Assembly (NCBI GenBank): GCA_012931725.1
Contig: CM022953.1
Span: forward strand, 56,310,535-56,374,534
Reading direction: 5' to 3'
Origin: Litsea cubeba
Lineage: Eukaryota > Streptophyta > Magnoliopsida > Laurales > Lauraceae
DNA length: 64,000 bases
A model generated the notes under the pieces. It ran no database searches. It had not been told where the DNA came from and worked only from the letters and a program-made list of their open reading frames with translations. A program made the translations under genes and the position numbers. Below, piece by piece: positions 8,867 to 18,665 of the stretch; within the stretch, counting starts at the first letter, position 1, and each line of letters begins with the position of its first letter.

Positions 8867-9826
8867 TTATAAATAGAATTTCTTCAAGTGGGATGCATTC
8901 CATGGTCTCGGCAGCTGCCTGCCCTCTAAGTCTTCGAGCTTGTAAGAGGATCGTCCTGCTAGTGAGACCACCCTGAACGGGCCATGCCAGTTCGGGGCCA
9001 GTTTTCCTTCACTCGGATCTTTGTCGCCTGGCAGGGTCTTCTTCAGGACTAGTTCCCCTACGGAGAAACTCCTTTCCCTGACTTTTTCATTGTATCCTCT
9101 GGCTAGCCGCTGTTGATAGTCAGTCAGTCGTAGGGCTGCCGCTTCTCGACGTTCGTCCGCTAAGTCCAGCTCCATCGCCAGGTTTGTCTCGTTTCAGCCT
9201 TGGTCGACCAACTCTGTCCTCAGGGTGGGGAGGCCAATTTCCAAGGGAATGACTGCCTCCATCCCATTGGCCAGAGAGAAAGGTGTCGCCGAGGTGGATC
9301 GCCTTAGAGTCGTTCTGTATGCCCATAACACACTGGGAAGCTCTTCTACCCATCTCCCTTTTGCCCTGTCTAACCGCTTTTTCAGGCCGTCCAAGATTAT
9401 CTTGTTAGAAATTTCGGCCTGGCCATTGCTCTATAGATACGCCAGAGTGGAGTAGTGGTTCCTGATGCCATGCACTTGGCAGAAGTCTTTGAAGGGTTTG
9501 GAGTCGAACTAAGTTCCGTTGATCGAAATCAGGGTCCTGGGGATGCCGAACCTCGTTATGATGTTCTTCCACACGAAGTTCTTGGAATCCCTATCAGTGA
9601 TGGAGGACAGCGGTTCAGCTTCTATCCACTTTGTGAAGTAGTCCGTAGCAACTATCAGCCATCTCTTATTCCCTGGAGCCCGGTGGAGAGGCCCCACAAT
9701 GTCCAGCCCTCATTGAGCGAAGGGCCATGGACTAGAGAGGGGACTCAGGTCTTGTGCTGGCTGATGAAGAGAGTGGGAGAACTTCTGGCATTTCTCGCAT
9801 TTCCTGGCGTATATCTGCGCATCCTT
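8867..9826 (-). pseudogene. Integrase core and C-terminus of element A, inactivated
   Basis: Minus strand, one frame with several stops. Order: rest of the zinc domain (CEKCQ), catalytic core from GLDIVGPLHR to SNGQAEISNK, then the C-terminal region ending WNASHLKKFYL at 8867-8869. The second catalytic Asp is lost: the usual S-D-N-G-T motif reads SINGT, followed by a stop. In-frame stops lie where Gln (before FDS and before SNGQAE), Trp (before GLDIVGP) and Arg (before NETNL) are expected. This protein would join the DNA copy to the chromosome; here it is certainly dead. Confidence 0.85.
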
Positions 9827-10921
9827 CTACATGTAAGGCCACCAGTAACCTTGGCTTATAGCCCTGTAGGCCAATGATCGACCTCCGATGTGACTGCCAC
9901 AGATTCCTTCATGGATCTCATACAGGAAGTTGTCCACCTTGCTCGGATGGACGCATTGGAGGTAGGGACCCGTGAAGGATTTTCTGTAGAGTTTGCCTTC
10001 GGGAGATAGCCAGAATCGAGCTGCCTTGAGTCTGATTCGGTGGGCTTCGGTCTTGTCTTCGGGGAGCTGGTCGTCCTTCAGGTAAGAAATGATTGGATCC
10101 ATCCAGCTCGGGCCGAGATCAGCACAAAGGACTTGCCGAGGTGAGTGGAGCTCTAGGCTTGATCTTGATATTGATCCAACCTCGACAGTCCTTTTCTTTC
10201 CTGCTTCGACAGCGGAGGCCAGGTTTGCAAGCGCATCAGCGTGCGTGTTGGTATCTCTGGAGATTTGCCTGACCTCGGCTGTCTGGAAATGAGAGAGTAG
10301 TTTTTTCGCGAGGGCTAAGTGGGCCGCCATCCTGTCGTCCCTGGCCTGGTAGTCTCCAGCGAGCTGGCTAGTTACCAGTTGCGAATCTCTGAAGATCATC
10401 AGGTGTTGGGCTCCGAGGATTCGGGCGCTGTTCAGCCCTGCTATCAGAGCTTCATACTCCACTTCATTATTTGTTGCTTTGAAGTCCAAGGTGAAGGCTT
10501 GCTCTATGACCAGTCCCTCTGGCGATTGGAGGACTATGCCGGTGCCAGCTCTCTTGGAGGTGGACGAACCGTCAACAAAGACCTTCCATGCCGAGGTGGG
10601 ACCTTGTTCGACCTCGGTAACTTCAGGCTCATGCCCTATGGCCCCCAGTTCGGTGCCGGGCTGGGTCTGAGCCGAGCTCGGCGAGACGAACTCTACAATG
10701 AAGTCTGCTAGAATCTGGGCTTTGATCGCAGTCCGGGAACGGTACTGAATGTCATACTGCCCCAGTTCGACTGCCCATTTTGAGATTCGCCTTGAAAAGT
10801 CAGCTTTTTTGAATATAGAACGGAGTGGATGTTCCGTGATCACCACAATAGTGTGGGATTGGAAATAATGGGAGAGCTTGCGGGAGGCGCTGACGAGTGC
10901 CAATGCGAGCTTCTCCAGCAA
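9827..10921 (-). pseudogene. RNase H, second (Tat-type) RNase H and integrase zinc region of element A
   Basis: A 364-codon open segment on the minus strand. It begins in the RT-linked RNase H (LEKLALALVSASRKL, FSRRISKWAVELGQYDIQY, ILADFIVEF). A complete second RNase H follows at about residues 110-240: VFVDGSS, NNEVEYEALIAGL, FRDSQL and THADALANLAS supply the four acidic residues. Then comes the integrase N-terminus with H...H (EIHEGICGSHIGGR) up to WWPYM and a TAG stop. The second RNase H degrades the RNA strand during reverse transcription and marks the Tat lineage. A frame change separates this piece from the RT. Confidence 0.85.
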
Positions 10922-10940
10922 AAGGTATCTAGTTTCGGCG

Positions 10941-11864
10941 TCAAGCAGGATCTTGCTTGTAAATTGGTTTTTGGACTCCTTCGTCCTCTCTGACGAGGAT
11001 GGAGCTCACCGCATGATCCGAGACCGCAAGATATAGATACAGGATCTCCCCCTGAGTTGGGGTAGAGAGTAAGGGTGGTGAAGACAAATAAGTCTTGAGT
11101 GCTGCCAACGCTTGGTCGCACTCAGGGGTCCATTGGAATTTTAAGTTTTTTCTCGGAAGCTGAAAGAAAAGCCGGCACTTACCTGATGATCGGCTTATGA
11201 AGCGATTGAGTGCTGCAGCCATGCCTGTGAGCTTCTGGACCTCCTTTGTAGTAGATGGGCTCTGGATGCCCAAGATCACAGTAATCTGGTCCGGGTTGGC
11301 CTCTATTCCCCTTCGTGTTACTAGGCTCCCGAGGAACTTGCCAGAAGCTACGCCGAAGGCGCACTTGGAAGCGTTTAGTTTGAGCTTGAACGCGCGAAGG
11401 ATGCTGAAGACTTGGGCCAGATCCGCCAGATGGTCGCTGGAGTGCTTGGACTTGACGACCATGTCGTCAATGTAGACTTCCACTGTCTTGCTGAGCTGAG
11501 CTTGGAACATCTTTGTCACGAGGCGCTGATATGTTGCCCCCGCGTTCTTCAGCCCGAAGGGCATCACCTTGTAGCAATAAGTGCCGCGGGGGGTTATGAA
11601 TGTGGTTTTCTCCCCGTCTGGCTCATACATCGGAATCTGATGGTAGCCTCTGTAGGCGTCGAGGAAGCTCATTCGGTCATGGCCGGCGGTGGCGTCGATC
11701 ATCTGATCAATCTTTGGAAGGGGGAAACTATCCTTAGGGCAGGCCCTGTTGAGATCGGTGAAGTCCACACACACCCTCCATTTGCCAGTCTTCTTCTTGA
11801 CCACCACCGTATTGGCCAGCCAGACCGGGTACTGGACCTCCCGGATTGCGCCTGCCTCCAGCAA
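10941..11864 (-). pseudogene. Reverse transcriptase of element A
   Basis: A 307-codon open segment on the minus strand preceded by an in-frame TAG (about 11893). It contains the RT motifs in order: MLEAGAIREVQYPVWLANTV, RVCVDFTDLNRACPKD, FLDAYRGYHQI, VMPFGLKNAGATYQ and the catalytic YIDDMVV (about 11457-11477), then FLGSLVTRRGIEANP. The catalytic Asp pair is intact. It would copy the element RNA into DNA in the virus-like particle. It ends in a frameshift at about 10940, where the RNase H continues in another frame. Confidence 0.9.
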
Positions 11865-11894
11865 CTTGTCGACCTCTTCGACTACCGCGTCTTT

Positions 11895-12410
11895 CTACTG
11901 TAATCCCGTCCTTCGGGCTCTCTGTACCACTGGCTTGTGGCTGGGATCCACATTCAGCTTGTAGCACATGGCCTCGGGGTCGACCCCAGGCATTTCGATC
12001 GGGGCCCAGGCAAAGACATCCACGTTCTGCATTAGAAACCTTGAGAGCTCGGCTCTCTCTTCGTCTGGCAGCTGAGTGCCAATCAAGAAAAATCTATCAG
12101 GGTCTGCTGGGTCGAGTCTGACTTCGGCTAGGTCCTTTATACTTTTCTTGTCAAGGTCCCAGCAGATCTCGTCTAGACCCTTTTCAAACTCCGCCAGGTT
12201 GACGCGCTCTGGCTCCTTCTCTCCAGGGACCACGGCTAGCATGCACTGCCTGGCTAGCTGATGATCTCCTTCCACTGTGACCACCTCCATCTTGCCCTCC
12301 TTGTCTTCGAGCACGAATTTCAGCTTCTGGTGGAGGGAGGAGGGGACTGCTTCCAGCTTGTGGAGCCACGTTCTGCCCAAGATAACGTTGTAGGGAGAAG
12401 GGGCGTCCAA
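11895..12410 (-). pseudogene. Protease C-terminus and RT linker of element A
   Basis: 171 codons on the minus strand. The start (PSPYNVILGRTWLHKLEAV) is the C-terminal part of the retroviral-type aspartic protease (I-L-G-R). The rest is the linker to RT, including FLMQNVDVFAWAPIEMPGVDP, which is typical of Tat polyproteins. It is separated from the catalytic half of the protease by a two-base loss near 12413 and ends at a TAG just before the RT. Confidence 0.75.
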
Positions 12411-12412
12411 CC

Positions 12413-13761
12413 AGAAAGTCGGCCGTCATGGAGGCTCCGCTCACTCGGGTTTCCAGGGTGATTTTACCCTTGGGGTAGACTGGTTTGGCGGATAACCCTA
12501 GCAAGGGCGCACGGACCTCCGTCAGGTCAGCTTCTGAGAGTTTCATCTTCTTGAAGCACTCATAGTAGAGGACATCGGAAGAGCTGCCGGAGTCGATGAG
12601 GACCCTCTTCACAGTGAATTCCTTCAGCTTCATGGACAAGAGCAGGGGGTCGTTGTGAGGAAGTTGGATTCCCTCCAGATCTTTGTCTGAGAATGAGATT
12701 GCTGGTCGGTCGCGGCGCGCTCTCTTGGACGCTGGCCCGAGTTCGGCTCTCATCACCTCCTTCCCGTGCGAGGCCCGCCTGGCTTCGGCACGAGCCTGAG
12801 GGCTGTCTGGAGCTGAGGGCGCCAGATGGATCACATTGATGATCTTTTCAGAGTCTTCGCTGTCTGGATCCTTAGTCGCGCTCTGATGAGCTCGGCTGCC
12901 GCCGCCGCCGACGTCTCCTGCCTTCACGAACTCCGCAAGGTGGCCTTCCTTGGCGAGCCTCTCCAGGTGAAACTTCAGAGTCCTGCACTCCTCGGTCCTG
13001 TGCCCGTTACCCTTATGGTAGGCACAGAACTTGGTTTGGTCACGGGTGGAGGGATCGCCTGGCAAGGGACGAGGCCACTTGAAGAATGGCTGGGTCTTTA
13101 TCTTGTTCATAACCTGGTGGATCGGCTCTTTGAAGACGATGTTCACAGCCTGGTAGGCGTCGGAGGAAGGTCTGGCCCTCCTGCTGCCCCCGGACCTGGA
13201 CGCTGTGGCCTTCGCCGAACTGGAGACCCAGGCTTGCTTCGGCTCTTGCTTCTGGAATGGCTTCTTACCCCGCTGCTGGGGTTGGCTGCTCATTTCCTTG
13301 GGTTCCGGGCCTGCGTCCTCCCGGCCTTCTTCCTCCTGAACCCGAATTTCGTCCTCCTCCCGTGCGATATAGCGTCTTATCCGGGACATCAAGGCCGGCA
13401 TGGAGGGAGCGGGGTCTCCAACTAGTTCTTTCCGCAGCTCGTGCCCTGGTAACATGGCATTTCGGAAGGCGAAAATCGCCACCTCTTCTCTGGTATCCTC
13501 GATCTGGCTGTAAATCGCCCAGAACCGCTGGGCAAACTGGGTGAGGGTCTCGCCCTGCTTCATCTTCAGGGCAAGGATATTTGCATCGGTCTTGGGGACG
13601 ACGCTGTAGGCATAGAACTTCTTCAGGAAGGAGAGCTGGAGCTCTCTCCAACTCGAAATAGACTTCTCTGGTAGAGCGCAGAACCACTTCAGAGGGAGGT
13701 CGCTCAACCTAGAGGAGAAGACCTTGTAGTTGAGGTGGCCATTGTTCCCCCAGATGGACAT
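12413..13761 (-). pseudogene. Gag core, zinc finger and protease catalytic half of element A
   Basis: An open segment on the minus strand starting just after an in-frame TAA. Residues 1-130 are a retrotransposon gag domain (WFCALPEKSISSWRELQ, FAQRFWAIYSQ). A Lys/Arg/Ser/Gln-rich region follows, then a Tat-type zinc motif C-x2-H-x4-H-x4-C (CAYHKGNGHRTEEC), then the aspartic protease with catalytic VLIDSGSSSDVLY and LGLSAKPVYPKGKI. The open frame physically continues to 12184 in a wrong frame after the frameshift near 12413. GC-rich coding sequence, as in the rest of A. Confidence 0.85.
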
Positions 13762-14603
13762 CTTTTAGGAGAATTGACGGAGGTGAGCGGATGGGTCGGA
13801 CAATCCGTCATAGGGGACGAACCGCGGGACAGAGAACTTCTTGGGCAAAGGAGTCCTCTCGATGTCCCGTGTGAACGGAGAGGCCCCCAGATCGGTGGGG
13901 CCACAGATTTCTTGCTGGTCTCGTATCTCCAGATTATGCTGAAGAGCCAGCTAGATGCGCTTGTTGAGCCGCTCCTGCTAATCATCCTTCTCTGGCGTCA
14001 GAGCTCTTGGCTTTTGCTTCGAATGGCCTTGGCTATGGTGGCCATGAGCTCGTCCATCACGGCCACGATGGCTATGGGTGTTGCTCGAGCCTTCATCGTG
14101 GGCCTGGCTGCGCTTCTGATCCAGAAAGGCTCTCAGATCCTCACGGGAGGGCTGGACTACCTTGCTATGGACAGCTCTCTTCTCACCTTGGGGCTCTGAG
14201 GGCTGCCTTAGAGAGGCATTTTGCACCGCTCTCAGCTGCTGCTGGAGCTGGCGATTACTCACTCCTGCTCCTGGAGGAGAGCGTTTTGAGCTGCGATGTC
14301 TACTCCAGCATCAGGGGGTTGCACACGGCTTGGCTCCTCCACTGCCGCAGCTTTGCCTTTGAGAGGGCGCTCATGTCGACACTCGTCCCGTTGGGGAGGC
14401 GCGACTTCATCGTTAGAGCACGAGGTCTCAACTCCCTCTTGGAAGGGAATCTCGACGAAAGGTCGGGAGTCTACGCGCTCCTCGCCCATAGACGCGCCAT
14501 GGACCGTTCCGGACTGTCCCTGAGGACGGACATCCGTTGACGGGCCCGGACGCTCGAGTTTTGCTCTCAGGGACTCTCCGCCCTTCTTAGCTTTCAGAGG
14601 CAT
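13762..14603 (-). pseudogene. gag: N-terminal gag region of element A, frameshifted
   Basis: Minus strand: ATG at 14603 (MPLKAKKGGESLRAKLE) begins 65 bp downstream of the LTR end, right after the primer site, so it is the natural gag start. A one-base loss near 14260 moves the frame; the second piece (14262-13978) contains QLQQQLRAVQ and a His/Arg/Gly-rich stretch. Further stops follow at about 13978 and 13765. The region up to 13762 still shows FVPYDGLSDPSAHLRQF-like gag sequence in one frame. Confidence 0.7.
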
Positions 14604-14648
14604 GATTTCTGGGAAGATTGAGAAGGTTGGGAAGGTTGGGATAGTACT

Positions 14649-14666
14649 TTCCCACAGACGGCGCCA
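14649..14666 (-). promoter_or_regulatory. Primer binding site of element A
   Basis: The minus strand reads TGGCGCCGTCTGTGGGAA two bases inside the LTR end. This is the common primer site of plant Tat/Athila-type elements. Confidence 0.85.
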
Positions 14667-14668
14667 AT

Positions 14669-15542
14669 TGTAGGTGCAGAAAAATTATGACACACAATAA
14701 TCGGGGTGCCTTATAGGACTTATCTAAACGAAGAAGATGACCCGCTGCCTCAAAGCCTGAAAGGGAAGAGCAAACGGTTAGAGGACCCTTGCCTGAGCGG
14801 CGCAAGGCTCTCCGATGCCTAAGTCAGTAAGTGAACTGGAACAAAGGAAGGAGAGGAAGAAGAGAGGCAGAGTAACGACTCTCAAGTATGGGTTGATGTG
14901 TACCTTGCATGTGAAAATGGGGTTCTATTTATAGAGAACTTGGATGATATTTTGGCATGGGTCCCATGATTTTGATAGGGAAGTCATCATCAGCCCACAA
15001 AGCAATAAATGCGGTCTATTCCAGCCCACTTTGCATTTAATGCCAGTCGGATCAGCCCACATCGCATTTAATATGCGTCATGTTGGGCCAGATCGTGTTG
15101 GACGCCTTTGGCGGTAGAGGTACCATCGGATCCACCCTCGGGCCTTGCCCTGATTTGGCTTCAGCCGCTGGATGCCGCCTTGTCAGTGATCTGGCGAAGA
15201 TTGTGGACGGCTGGATGTCGCATCTGTCTCACTGGCTCGCGCCCCTATTCCTCCACGTGTCCGATGGCGTGGCGGGCAAAGGGTGCGAGTGGAGATTCTC
15301 CCTTGCTTCGGCTTTCGTCCCGGCTCCTTTGGCCGAGGTCAGGCTTTTAGCCGAGGTGGGCACCTGGGTAGCCGAGCTCAGCGCTATCGGCCAGGACCTG
15401 TCTGACTTCGGCTAAGGCCTCTGCCCTGGTAGCCGAGGTGAGTCTGGTGGCACGCGGATGGCATGTGAGGCACGTGAGAATGCTTTGTCCCATCTGATGG
15501 CCGTGATTAGCGTAATCCTGGAGCTTTGAAAATCTCCCCACA
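14669..15542 (-). repeat. 5' LTR of element A
   Basis: On the minus strand the LTR starts TGTGGGGAGATTTTC at 15542, has a TATA box at 14926-14934 (CTATAAATAG on the minus strand), then an R/U5 with TGACTTAGGCATCGGAG and GGGTCCT, a phrase typical of plant Tat elements, and ends ...CACCTACA at 14669 next to the primer site. Length 874 bp. The outer boundary is inferred from the TG start and the abrupt change to copia-like sequence beyond. No partner LTR is present for comparison. Confidence 0.7.
14925..14934 (-). promoter_or_regulatory. TATA box of element A LTR
   Basis: The minus strand reads CTATAAATAG, ~260 bp upstream of the LTR end. It is the only good TATA box in this LTR and correctly placed before the R/U5 words. 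Confidence 0.65.
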
Positions 15543-15860
15543 CGGTATATGACTTTGATAATTTGCTTGCCTTCTACCTCTTCCACGATTGCTGTTGGTA
15601 CTGCTACTTCATTTCGAATATGACCGGGCTTCTACATATTTAGAGTCAATTGAGTGCATTCTTCTGCTCTGTGGTGTAGGTTGTTTCTTACTCGTCATTG
15701 GCCTCTATATATCCGTGGGTAACAATATCCCATAGATCTTGTGACACGAGCAATGCTTTCATCTGAAGGCGCCAACTTTCATAATTTTTCTTCATCAATT
15801 TCGGAATCTAGGGTTGCTCAAGGTCATCCCTGCTGTTGAATGATAGGAACTTACCACTTG
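15543..15860 (-). pseudogene. Copia-type gag fragment flanking element A
   Basis: On the minus strand, IPKLMKKNYESWRLQMKAL followed by LVSQDLWDIVTHGYIEANDE is a clear match to the N-terminal gag domain of Ty1/copia elements (the W-x-x-Q-M-K-A-L-L and D-L-W-x-I-V motifs). Two stops follow, then a jump to a short Arg/Gly-rich tail (RGRGRRQANYQ), which suggests an internal deletion. It is the remnant of a copia element older than A, cut by A's insertion at 15542/15543. Confidence 0.6.
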
Positions 15861-15958
15861 TAGGAATTGGGTGGACCCCAATTCATAATGAGAAACACAC
15901 TACAATGAAAATAATAAAAAAATCACTTACAAGTGAGTAATACAAAAGGAGCACTCTT

Positions 15959-16159
15959 TGTTGGCGTGAGTTATCAATTAAGAGACAAATCAAAGAGATT
16001 ATAGAAATAGCCAAAACTGTAAAATCCTTTTCATCAAGGGTCAACCATGATTATAGCCCTAAAATCTGTATAGCCAAATACAGGGTTGCTTGTATTCTAT
16101 ATATGTGTAGAATATCCCTGTAAATGTGATACAAGAAATACAATATTGACATTCTGACA
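15959..16159 (+). repeat. 5' LTR of element C
   Basis: 201 bp, TGTTGGCG...TTCTGACA. Very short for a copia LTR. It contains CTATATATGTG about 60 bp from its end. Confidence 0.95.
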
Positions 16160-16171
16160 TGGTATCAGAGC
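16160..16171 (+). promoter_or_regulatory. Primer binding site of element C
   Basis: TGGTATCAGAGC, complementary to the 3' end of plant initiator methionine tRNA, directly adjoining the LTR. Confidence 0.95.
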
Positions 16172-16235
16172 ACAGGCTCCTGATTCACGTTGATCTCTAG
16201 TTCATAGTTTTTTCATCCACTTGTTACCTTCACAT

Positions 16236-18665
16236 ATGGGAGACACAGAAACTCCAAAGAAGTCTGGTGACTCTCCCATCGACATCTTCTCTAAACTATT
16301 CACCACAAAGATGGCTGACGTTATGTCCAAAGTTCCTGAACCTGCGGCTGTCCCGATCGGCATCAAGTTGGATGGTTCCAACTATGCTGTATGGTCCCAA
16401 GTTGTCGAGATGTACATCTCCGGCAAAGACAAATTGGGCTACATCAATGGCGAGTTACCTCCGCCATCTCTGACCGACCTGTCCTTCCGCAAATGGCGCA
16501 CTGACAACGCCATTGTCAAAGGCTGGCTGATTAACTCCATGGATCCGACGTTAATCGGCAACTTCATTCGATTTCCCACGGCTAAAATGGTTTGGGATTT
16601 AGTTGCTACCACCTATTTTGATGGGGGCGATACCTTTCAAGTTTATGATCTCCGGCGCCGTGTCTCACGTCTCCGCCAAATGGGTGGCTCCCTGGAAAAA
16701 TACTACACTGATTTGCAAGATCTCTGGCTTGAGATCGATTTTCGCCGTCCTAATCCAATGGAGTGTCCTGCCGTCATTCAACGATATAATAGGCTCCTCC
16801 AAAAAGATCGGGTCTATGTATTCTTGGATGGTCTTGATGACATGTTGGACAATATTCGCAGCGGCGTGTTGCAGATGCACCCATTTCCCACCGTGTAGCA
16901 AGCATATGCCCATGTACGCAGGGAGGCTCTTCGCCAGGTGGTGATGAAAGCCGGCAGCCACAAACCACCTCCAGGGGCAGTGCTTGCTTCGAAAGGCCTC
17001 CAACTTGGATTGTCTGGTTTCTCTGGATCAAGTTCCCAGCATACTTGGAAATCTTCCTCTAAGGCCTGTATCTCATCTGATGGTCCCAAATGCTCTCATT
17101 ATGGCAATACAAAACATACACGTGAAAACTGCTTCCATTTGCATGGGTACCCCGATTGGTGGCATGAGCTTCAAGCCCGAAAGAAACGAGATACTACCGG
17201 TACGGCTAAAGGCACGGGAAAGGCTGCTGTGGCGGCAGCCGAAACTTATCTCTCTCTCATCCCACCCACTACCTCACTTAAATCAAACTTCTCTCCTGTG
17301 GATCCAGGTAACCTCTGTCATGCCTTGCTTAGTCATCGCCACAACGTGGACGGTAGTGATTGGCTCCTCGACTCTAGGGCCACAGATCATATGACATTTG
17401 ATCCCGTGGATTTCTCCCACCACTCATCCCCAAGATGCACCAGCATTGCGAATGCTAATGGAGTGATCTCACCTGTCATAGGGGCTGGATCTGTGACCCT
17501 ATCACCCTCTCTTCATTTACCCAACACTCTCCTTGTTCCTTCTTTATCTCACAAATTATTATCTGTTAGCCAAGTTACTACAGATCTAAATTGTGTGGTA
17601 CTAATGTTTTTCGATTTTTGTCTTATTCAGGATATTCTCACCAAGGAGATAATTGGGCGTGGTACTAAGAGGGGGGGATTGTACTACATGGAAGATTTCG
17701 GATTTGGTAGTGCACATCACATGTCTTCTACTCCTACTCCTGGTTCCAAGGCTCGACAGATTTGGCTGTGGCATCGTCGTTTGGGACATCCGTCATTTGG
17801 GTACTTACGGCATTTATTTCCTGATTTATTTTCCAATGTGGAGACTTATGAATTTCAATGTGATACATGTATTTTAGCCAAAAGTCATCGTGCTATCTAT
17901 CCTTTGAGTATGAATAAAAGTGATACACCTTTTGCTTTAATTCATTCTGATGTCTGGGGACCCTCTCCTTTATCTACTGTATCTGGTGTACGTTGGTTTG
18001 TGATATTTGTTGATGACTGCACTCGGATGACTTGGCTATATTTGATGAAACAGAAGGATGAAGTGTTTAGTATCTTTCAGTCATTTCATGTTATGGTTCA
18101 GACCCAGTTTTCTGCTCAGATTCGGATTCTCCGCTCTGACAATGGTGGTGAATATGTTAATCACCACTTTCATTCCTATTTTAAACAACATGGTCTTATC
18201 CACGAGACCTCATGTCCCCAGACCCCTCAGCAAAATGGGGTCGCTGAACGGAAGAATAGGCATATTCTTGAGACTACCCGTGCTCTCCTTCTAGGTGCTC
18301 ATGTTCCCACACGACATTGGCCCGATGCTATTACCACTGCGGTACATTTACAGTCTTTGTCAGCCTCGGTCTCTCTCCCTACTGCCCAAATGCTCCCTCC
18401 TCGTATATTTGGGTGTGTAGTGTATGTACACCTCCCTAAGAACCAGCGCACCAAACTTAATCCTTGTGCCCTTCAGTGCCTCTTCTTGGGATATGCTGCG
18501 TATCAAAAGGGCTACCGTTGTTATGATCCTGCTACCAAGCGTATCTATGGGACTATTGATGTCACCTTTCTGGAGTCCGAATTGTTCTATCCTTCTTCGG
18601 CATCCACTTCTTCTCTTCAAGGGGAGACTCTAGATGAAGAGTTGAATTGGTTGAGTTTTGACTAG
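16236..18665 (+). pseudogene. Gag-protease-integrase of element C, one internal stop
   Basis: One frame from ATG 16236 (MGDTETPKK) to TAG 18663, interrupted only by TAG at 16896-16898. Residues ~40-220 are the copia gag domain (LDGSNYAVWSQVVEMYISGK). The zinc knuckle near residue 285 has lost a Cys (CSHYGN where CxxC is expected). The protease motif reads DSRATDH rather than DSGATDH, so it is probably inactive. The integrase has H...H...C...C (WHRRLGHPSF, CDTCILAKSH), core residues at SDVWGP, RSDNGGEY and NGVAERKNR, and a ~17-residue gap after TAVHL. The polyprotein should continue into RT but stops at 18663; the frame goes on beyond for another 75 codons. Confidence 0.9.

Larger units (their letters stand above)
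5001..15542 (-). mobile_element. Element A: decayed Tat-lineage Ty3/gypsy retrotransposon, 3' end missing
   Basis: Minus-strand order is 5' LTR (14669-15542), primer site TGGCGCCGTCTGTGGGAA (14649-14666), gag, protease, RT, RNase H, a second RNase H, integrase, a 58-bp tandem repeat, a long spacer, and an accessory gene on the opposite strand. The second RNase H domain after the RT-linked one is the hallmark of the Tat lineage, and opposite-strand genes between pol and the 3' LTR are known in Tat elements such as Grande. The 3' LTR is not in the window: element B has inserted at 5000/5001, so it should lie beyond B's left end. All reading frames are broken. Confidence 0.85.

Noticed and set aside
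13265..14540. Long plus-strand frames opposite to element A gag
   Set aside because: Shadows of GC-rich minus-strand coding sequence.
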